Positions 32,271 to 36,838 of a DNA stretch of 36,838 nucleotides are shown piece after piece. The position numbers and the translations under genes were made by a program. The notes under the pieces are model-generated. The model ran no database searches. It was given only the letters and a program-made list of their open reading frames with translations, and was not told where the DNA came from. This stretch comes from Bacillota bacterium (GTDB taxonomy: Bacteria; Bacillota; Dethiobacteria; DTU022). The number at the start of each line of letters is the position of its first letter. Positions within the stretch are counted from its first letter, which is position 1. The stretch covers positions 1-36,838 of the forward strand of contig VGTO01000006.1 in assembly GCA_016874655.1 (NCBI GenBank), read 5' to 3'.

Positions 32271-32296
32271 ACCTCTCACTTAAGAGGTTCTAAGTG
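32271..32296. promoter_or_regulatory. Two overlapping alternative hairpins
   Basis: ACCTCT/AGAGGT and CACTTA/TAAGTG interleave in the order A-B-A'-B' with two bases between A' and B'. Only one 6-bp stem can form easily at a time, since the gaps are too short for a comfortable pseudoknot. It lies 33 bases beyond the superoxide reductase stop. Confidence 0.45.
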
Positions 32297-32328
32297 AAAA
32301 ACCGTATTAGCCTTTCCAGCAAAAGAGC

Positions 32329-32724
32329 TTAAGCTAATGAAACCTTTTCGCTGTTATCCCAGAGCCCGTGGATGTTGCAGTAACTTAAAGCAACCAGTTC
32401 ACCCGGTTTCTCAAGAGTTATGGTTGCCGTCACTTTCGGCTCACACTTAGCGCTGCCGGTATTGGGCCCTTCTGCTGATTCCCCATGAGCTTCAAAGTTA
32501 AATGTACCAAGATGAACGATAAATTTTTCACCTTCGGGCTTGAAATAGAACTGAATATAGCGAATGTGGTGCTCAGTGGTATGGGGGTGGGCAATTTCTG
32601 CTCCCACACTGAGCTGAACCTGGAAGGGCTCCCCTTTCTTAACGGGACCCTTTACTTCAATTACCGGCACATGTTTTTCTGCTTTCCAGTCGGCTGACTG
32701 AATATGACCGCCGATAGCACTCAT
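32329..32724 (-). CDS. Superoxide reductase, one-iron (neelaredoxin) type
   Basis: The enzyme reduces superoxide to hydrogen peroxide without making oxygen, a defence of anaerobes. The 131-residue product lacks the N-terminal desulforedoxin domain, so it is the one-iron class. Site residues match Pyrococcus furiosus in order and spacing: E16-K17-H18 (EKHVP), H46 and H52 (HPHTTEHH), and C116-x2-H119 (SYCNIHGLW). GGGAGG precedes the ATG. It probably needs a rubredoxin donor, which is not in the window. The peroxide formed would be sensed by PerR one kilobase away. Confidence 0.95.
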   Translation of the reverse strand: MSAIGGHIQSADWKAEKHVPVIEVKGPVKKGEPFQVQLSVGAEIAHPHTTEHHIRYIQFYFKPEGEKFIVHLGTFNFEAHGESAEGPNTGSAKCEPKVTATITLEKPGELVALSYCNIHGLWDNSEKVSLA

Positions 32725-32756
32725 TTAAAAAACCTCCCTTTGAACTATAAAATGCT

Positions 32757-32785
32757 ATTCTTAAATTATTCTGCATGAAAGTCAA
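32757..32785 (-). promoter_or_regulatory. Candidate promoter of the superoxide reductase gene
   Basis: On the minus strand TTGACT (32780-32785), 17 bases, then AAGAAT (32757-32762), 33 bases before the ATG. A segment AATAATTTAAGAATA around the -10 only loosely resembles a PerR box. Confidence 0.45.
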
Positions 32786-32844
32786 ACTTCCTTTTTTATA
32801 TCCGAAGATTATTCAGGTAACTAATAACTGCTCCTGTCAGGTAA

Positions 32845-32853
32845 TGCTATAAT
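32845..32853 (+). promoter_or_regulatory. Extended -10 promoter (TGCTATAAT)
   Basis: An exact extended -10 with TATAAT at 32848-32853 lies 24 bases before the ATG at 32878. It continues into TTAG as at 29639, so a 12-base word is shared between the two zinc-ribbon gene promoters. Confidence 0.55.
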
Positions 32854-32877
32854 TAGAGAGCAGAAAGGAGAATGATG

Positions 32878-33255
32878 ATGGAGATCGAGTGTGTAAGATG
32901 TAAAGTAAGCGTAAAACCGGAAGATAGCTATAACTTCCATGGTCAGGATCTTTGTGAAGATTGTTATATGGGTGCGATGCAGGCGCCGAAAACCTGTGAT
33001 GTTGCTGCAACTCATCTGGCTAAAAAGCACCGTCAGGCAACCGGCCAGACCGGCACGGAGGGCTTGCTTGAAATACAGAAAGAGATCTACGAGCTAATCA
33101 AGCGTAAAGGCCGGGCAAGTCGTGCCGAGGTAATGGCAGAACTCGATCTGCCGGAATGGGAGTTAAACAAACAGGTTGCAGTGCTCAGGCACTGTGAGTT
33201 GGTCAGGGGACGCAAAGATGAGGACGGCGTATTTCTGGTCCTGTTCGACCGTTAA
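32878..33255 (+). CDS. Zinc-ribbon and winged-helix protein of unknown function
   Basis: The 125-residue product has an N-terminal zinc site, ECVRC ... LCEDC, with CxxC pairs 22 residues apart and a LIM-like spacing, followed by an acidic-to-basic linker. From about residue 60 to the end it has a winged-helix domain (LLEIQKEIYELIKRKGRASR and LPEWELNKQVAVLRHCELVRG). This layout would fit a redox- or metal-responsive DNA-binding protein. I know no characterised member. ATG 32878 is the third of three adjacent ATG codons and has AGGAG at the best distance, 7 bases. It faces away from superoxide reductase and may regulate it. Confidence 0.78.
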   Translation: MEIECVRCKVSVKPEDSYNFHGQDLCEDCYMGAMQAPKTCDVAATHLAKKHRQATGQTGTEGLLEIQKEIYELIKRKGRASRAEVMAELDLPEWELNKQVAVLRHCELVRGRKDEDGVFLVLFDR

Positions 33256-33294
33256 AAAGCCTTTTTTATGGTTCCCGGTTCAGGTTTAGTAGGG

Positions 33295-34515
33295 TTAAAA
33301 AGCAGATAATTTTTTTGTGATCAATCCTAAAGGCATGATTGAAAAAATTATGATGAGGCCGACCGTTAAAAAGGCACTGCTTAAACCCGGACCCTGGGCG
33401 GCCAGGCCAAAGAAAAGGGCACCGAAGGCAAAGAAAATATCGATGGTGTTCTCCTGGATGCTAACGGTTGTTGCTCTTAAACCAGGTTTGGCCAGGTCAA
33501 GCAACCAGGCAGCAAAAACGAGAGAGCTGCCCTGAGTGCTTATCCCGAGGATGATCGCACAGATGATCACCAGTGCCGGGTGAAGATCGATAAAAGCAAA
33601 GAGGATTGTCCCAAGACCCAGGAAAAACATCAGCGGCCAGGCAATTCGTGAGCGATCAACCCGGTCGGATAAAGCACCGGCCGAAAGGGCTCCGATAATG
33701 CCCGCTACCCCAAAAATCATAAAAAAATGAGCGGCTGTTGCGCCGGCTGCCGGCTCTTTGATGTGCAGGGCGGTAAATGAAATAATTGCGCTGTAGATTG
33801 TTGACAAGAGGGCAATGCCAACAATAATTGGATAGAGAACTTTAACCTGAAGTGCTTCAGCATAGTTTTTCAGACTGCCAATCATGGCGGTTACCGTAAT
33901 AGTCCTCTCCCCCGGTTTGACCGATGCCAGCAGCAGCAGCGATAGAGCTCCCACAATGGCGCTGACCGCAAACCAGCTGTTATAACCGTAGTTGTCAATT
34001 AAGAATATTGCCGTCGCCGGCCCGACCAGCAATCCTAAATTAAAGAAGATTCTCAGGCTGCCGAGGTAGGTGCCCAGGCGTTTAGCCGGTGCCAGTTCGG
34101 CAACCATGGTTGAAATACCCGGCAAAAAAACGGCCAGCCCGAGAGCCTGGTAGATGCGGGCAAAGAGTAATAACCAGTATGTTGAACCGAGCATTACGAT
34201 CAAAGGGGTAGTGGCAAAAGTAAAAGCACCAAAAAGCATTAGGGGCTTGGCTCCCTTTTGATCCATGACCGGTCCTAAGACCAGCCTGAATATAACAGCG
34301 GATAGGCCAAATACTGTGTTCTGGAGGCCTGACTGAAAAGGGGTGCTGCCGATCGATAGGCTGTATGCCGGAAAAGTGGCGATAACCGCAAAAAGGTTGG
34401 CCATAAAGAAGAAGACAGATCCGTAGAAATAAGCCCAGTTTTTCCAGCTGTTCCGCTCTGTCGCTCTGATTTCTGCTGTCAGGGATACTGCCTCCTCGGG
34501 ATCACTAAATTTCAT
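33295..34515 (-). CDS. MFS transporter
   Basis: A 406-residue major facilitator with about twelve membrane segments. The loop between segments 2 and 3 has the motif GPVMDQKGAKPL, and the second half has the matching GALSDRVDRSRI. Such proteins export drugs or sugars or take up nutrients, and nothing visible sets the substrate. The N-terminal arm is short and charged (AEIRATERNSWKNW). The start ATG lies 4 bases behind the DUF3786 gene stop, without a strong ribosome site, so coupled translation is likely. No terminator is clear in the 39 bases before the convergent gene. Confidence 0.88.
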   Translation of the reverse strand: MKFSDPEEAVSLTAEIRATERNSWKNWAYFYGSVFFFMANLFAVIATFPAYSLSIGSTPFQSGLQNTVFGLSAVIFRLVLGPVMDQKGAKPLMLFGAFTFATTPLIVMLGSTYWLLLFARIYQALGLAVFLPGISTMVAELAPAKRLGTYLGSLRIFFNLGLLVGPATAIFLIDNYGYNSWFAVSAIVGALSLLLLASVKPGERTITVTAMIGSLKNYAEALQVKVLYPIIVGIALLSTIYSAIISFTALHIKEPAAGATAAHFFMIFGVAGIIGALSAGALSDRVDRSRIAWPLMFFLGLGTILFAFIDLHPALVIICAIILGISTQGSSLVFAAWLLDLAKPGLRATTVSIQENTIDIFFAFGALFFGLAAQGPGLSSAFLTVGLIIIFSIMPLGLITKKLSAF

Positions 34516-34519
34516 CAGG

Positions 34520-35191
34520 TTAGGCTGGTTTGAGGCGGTCGGCTAGCTGTTTCCCAACCGTGGCGGCTACATCTGCCGCTACATAATGATCGGCTGCAGC
34601 GTCGAAGAGCATTGTCGCCCAGGCCTTTATTGTCCCCTTCGGCAAACGGTAACAGAGGCAAAGCGGCAGACGGGGCAAAACCCGCCATTCGAAGGCTAAA
34701 TCTCCCAATCCTTTAAGTTCCCAGCCACCTGCTTCATGGCACCTTGCGGCCAGCCCCCTGATGTCATCCTGCCAGGCTGCTGCCAGTTCATCACCACAGT
34801 AACCCTGGAAGGCTTGCTGGTAGAAGAGACCGCCGATTTCACTTAAATTAACCCATCGTCCGGCCAGAGGGTGGCCGTCAGCCCTCTCTAGGTAATGCAG
34901 CCATAGCGCTTCAGTTTGCAGAGAGGCAGGTTGTCCGCTTGCGTCAACTATGCTTAAAGTGGGCCAGCTGATCAGGTATTCTTTTGTCAGCAGCACACCA
35001 CTCAAGGAGATAGCTCCCGCCTCTTCGTTGATTCCTAAAGCAGCATAGTCGGCCACCTGGTGAGGGGTGCGCGTTTTAAGCTTATTCCTCAGCTGTTTGC
35101 AGAGTTCCTCAAGAGCGAACCGTCTGCTTTTTTCATTCTGCTCGCTATCAAGGTTAGTCTTTTTGCTGTACCTAAATTCATCTGTGCTCAT
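34520..35191 (-). CDS. DUF3786 domain protein
   Basis: A soluble 223-residue protein of unknown function that I assign to DUF3786 by its layout. It has a charged N-terminal arm, ALGINEEAGAISLSGVLLTKEYLISWP, the block LHYLERADGHPLAGRWVNLSEI and the C-terminal PRLPLCLCYRLPKG followed by ATMLFDAAADHYV. Relatives often lie near corrinoid or anaerobic C1 genes, which I do not see here. The start ATG is 34 bases before AT-rich promoter-like DNA. It forms a pair with the MFS gene, with only 4 bases between the two. A common role is possible but not shown. Confidence 0.7.
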   Translation of the reverse strand: MSTDEFRYSKKTNLDSEQNEKSRRFALEELCKQLRNKLKTRTPHQVADYAALGINEEAGAISLSGVLLTKEYLISWPTLSIVDASGQPASLQTEALWLHYLERADGHPLAGRWVNLSEIGGLFYQQAFQGYCGDELAAAWQDDIRGLAARCHEAGGWELKGLGDLAFEWRVLPRLPLCLCYRLPKGTIKAWATMLFDAAADHYVAADVAATVGKQLADRLKPA

Positions 35192-35425
35192 TCGATCACC
35201 TGTTTATTTTACTGACTTCGGTCATTATAACGGCTTAATCCGGATAGCGTCAATAAAGGACTTTAGCTTTTGCCCTGCAATTGGTCGGATTAATCGGGCC
35301 ACAGGCAGGAAATTATGAAAGTAGGAAGAATTTAAAAGAACTTATTAATACCAACCAATTAACAAAATACACTATTACTTGATGATTCAATATTATGCAG
35401 GGTCATAGACGATAGGAGTTGTTAA

Positions 35426-36184
35426 ATGATGCAAATTGGGATAGCCGGCTATGGCAAGATGGGCAAAATGATCAGGCAAAAAGCCCTGGAGAAAGGGCAC
35501 CAGGTAGCCGCGGTCATTGATCCTTCCAGTGATGCAGAAGAGATCACCTCCCGCGAGATTAGTTCTGCAATACTGCCACTTGATGTTATAATTGACTTTA
35601 CCGATCCACAGACGCTTGTTGATAACGTAACACTATATGGAGAACTTCAGCTGCCGGTAGTAATCGGCACGACCGGATGGTATGACCGACTGAGCGAGGT
35701 GGCTACGATCGTTAACCGGGCGGGTACCGGTTTGATCTGGTCCGGTAATTTCTCCTTAGGCGTAAACATCTTTTTTCAGTTGGTTAAAGCGGCTGCCGGT
35801 CTGATGGAGCGCTTTGAGCAGTACGATGTGCTGGTTAGCGAAGTGCACCACAGCCAGAAAAAAGATAGCCCCTCGGGAACGGCCGAGATGATCGGCGCCA
35901 TCTTACTTGATGCGCTAAGCCGTAAAATGAGGATTATTACCGGCAACCCGGAAAAACCGCTCTGCGCAGAAGATCTGCACATTTCTTCCTCCCGCGTTGG
36001 CGAGGTGCCTGGGATTCACCGCGTGGTTTTTGACAGTGAGATTGATACGATTTCCATTGAACATTCTGCCCGCGACCGGTCCGGTTTTGCCGAGGGTGCG
36101 CTGCTGGCAGCCGAGTGGATTGTTAATAAAAAAGGCCTGTATAACATCGACGATCTGATGCAGGCCGTGATTGGGGGAAGTTAG
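35426..36184 (+). CDS. dapB: 4-hydroxy-tetrahydrodipicolinate reductase
   Basis: DapB reduces 4-hydroxy-tetrahydrodipicolinate with NAD(P)H in diaminopimelate and lysine synthesis. The 252-residue product begins with the nucleotide motif GIAGYGKMGKMI, has DVIIDFTDP and GTTGW, and the catalytic block SEVHHSQKKDSPSGTA (two histidines and K). Length is normal. AGGAG lies 7 bases before the first ATG (35426); the next codon is also ATG. The 234-base gap upstream is AT-rich and shows no lysine riboswitch that I can recognise. dapA follows at once. Confidence 0.96.
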   Translation: MMQIGIAGYGKMGKMIRQKALEKGHQVAAVIDPSSDAEEITSREISSAILPLDVIIDFTDPQTLVDNVTLYGELQLPVVIGTTGWYDRLSEVATIVNRAGTGLIWSGNFSLGVNIFFQLVKAAAGLMERFEQYDVLVSEVHHSQKKDSPSGTAEMIGAILLDALSRKMRIITGNPEKPLCAEDLHISSSRVGEVPGIHRVVFDSEIDTISIEHSARDRSGFAEGALLAAEWIVNKKGLYNIDDLMQAVIGGS

Positions 36185-36185
36185 G

Positions 36186-36838
36186 TTGAGTACCATTAAT
36201 GATATTTTCAGAGGAGTACATACAGCACTGATAACGCCCTTTACTTCGACCGGTGCTGTTGACATCGGGGCCTTTAAACGGCTGGTAGAGTTTCAGATTG
36301 AATCCGGTATCGATGGGCTGGTGCCCTGCGGCACAACAGGTGAAAGTTCAACTCTCTCACATGATGAGCACGACCGGGTAATCGCCCTTACCGTTGAGTA
36401 TGCCGCCGGGAGGGTGCCAGTGATTGCCGGAACAGGCAGCAACGCCACCATCGAAGCAATTCAGCTGTCACAGCACGCCGAGCAATCCGGGGTAGATGCC
36501 GTATTGGTGGTTAATCCTTACTATGTCAAACCGACCCAGAAAGGCCTTTACCTGCACTTTAAGGCGGTTGCCGAATCGGTATCAATCCCCTGTATCGTTT
36601 ACAACATTCAGGGGCGAACCGGGGTAAACGTAGAGAATGAAACGCTCCTGCGCCTGATGAACGAGAACCCCAATATTGTCGGGGTAAAGGAAGCCTCTGG
36701 CAGCCTGGAGCAGATGAAGAACCTGCTCGGGTTGCGCCGGGAGCAGTTCGTGGTACTCTGCGGCGATGACAATATGACGGTTGATCTAATCGAGGCAGGG
36801 GGCAATGGGGTCGTTTCGGTGGCAGCAAACCTGATCCC
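36186..36838 (+). CDS. dapA: 4-hydroxy-tetrahydrodipicolinate synthase, partial (runs off the end)
   Basis: DapA condenses pyruvate with aspartate semialdehyde, the first committed step of diaminopimelate synthesis. The frame from TTG 36186 is open to the window edge, giving about 217 of some 290 residues. Visible landmarks are VHTALITPF, LVPCGTTGESSTL (T50-T51), the tyrosine in IVYNIQGRTGVN (Y139, with R144) and the Schiff-base lysine K168 in NIVGVKEASG. GGGGG and AGG just upstream, within the end of dapB, make the TTG start credible, and only one base separates the two genes. Strong homology and adjacency to dapB exclude other aldolase relatives. Confidence 0.95.
   Translation, partial: MSTINDIFRGVHTALITPFTSTGAVDIGAFKRLVEFQIESGIDGLVPCGTTGESSTLSHDEHDRVIALTVEYAAGRVPVIAGTGSNATIEAIQLSQHAEQSGVDAVLVVNPYYVKPTQKGLYLHFKAVAESVSIPCIVYNIQGRTGVNVENETLLRLMNENPNIVGVKEASGSLEQMKNLLGLRREQFVVLCGDDNMTVDLIEAGGNGVVSVAANLI

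Noticed and set aside
35192-35425. Possible lysine riboswitch or T-box before dapB.
   Set aside because: I found neither the lysine riboswitch core nor a T-box AGGGTGG-type sequence; only AT-rich DNA with a small GATTAATC palindrome.
36559-36828. Minus-strand frames at the right edge.
   Set aside because: They are antisense to dapA, whose frame shows all catalytic motifs and runs off the window.

Overview
The window looks like a chromosomal stretch from an anaerobic, amino-acid-using member of the Bacillota (Clostridia or a relative). The evidence is: genes of the lysine fermentation pathway, a peptide importer operon, a PerR-type regulator beside a one-iron superoxide reductase, strong AGGAGG-type ribosome sites, frequent TTG/GTG starts, and a HutP-family gene. 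I see no phage, transposon, CRISPR array, tRNA or rRNA. The species cannot be fixed from the sequence alone.

Layout. 1-1444 (+): end of a 3,5-diaminohexanoate dehydrogenase gene, then kal and kce, the tail of a lysine fermentation cluster. 1475-5997 (-): nadE, mnmG and a YhcC-like radical SAM gene, tightly packed. 6236-7393: a small glutaredoxin-like gene facing a cation diffusion facilitator gene. 7612-9820 (+): galU and an amidase. 9861-12303: two small gate-domain membrane proteins (-) diverging from a FetAB-like ABC exporter (+). 12389-14043: a site-2 protease with CBS domains (-) and an unrecognised membrane protein (+). 14140-20909 (-): oppA-oppB-oppC-oppD-oppF followed by queG. 21219-22485 (+): a DUF2007-like protein and a PAP2 phosphatase. 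22601-25772 (+): tatA, tatA, tatC, mobA and a CofE-like ligase. 25790-27325 (-): lnt. 27527-29493: marR (+), a DUF4349 lipoprotein (-) and a frameshifted hutP-like gene (-). 29664-33255: redox and metal genes, namely a zinc-ribbon membrane protein, csp, perR, a ZIP transporter, superoxide reductase and a zinc-ribbon/winged-helix protein. 33295-35191 (-): a DUF3786 protein and an MFS transporter. 35426-36838 (+): dapB and the start of dapA, which runs off the window.

Most striking observation. The glutaredoxin-like gene at 6236 ends in a TGA followed by exactly two codons and a second TGA. Between that point and the convergent gene lies a perfect 6-bp hairpin with a GTT loop, whose loop starts 20 nt after the first TGA. 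This geometry fits a bacterial SECIS element, so the gene may encode a selenoprotein ending in Sec-Lys-Ile. Other points worth checking are the single-base frameshift in the hutP-like gene, the long structured leader of csp, a PerR-type box over the -10 of perR, and a 14-bp hairpin between oppA and oppB.

Functional picture. Peptides enter through Opp and amino acids such as lysine are fermented. Metal and oxygen stress are handled by PerR, superoxide reductase, ZIP, CDF and FetAB-like transporters. Tat and MobA suggest molybdoenzyme export, and dapAB supplies diaminopimelate and lysine.
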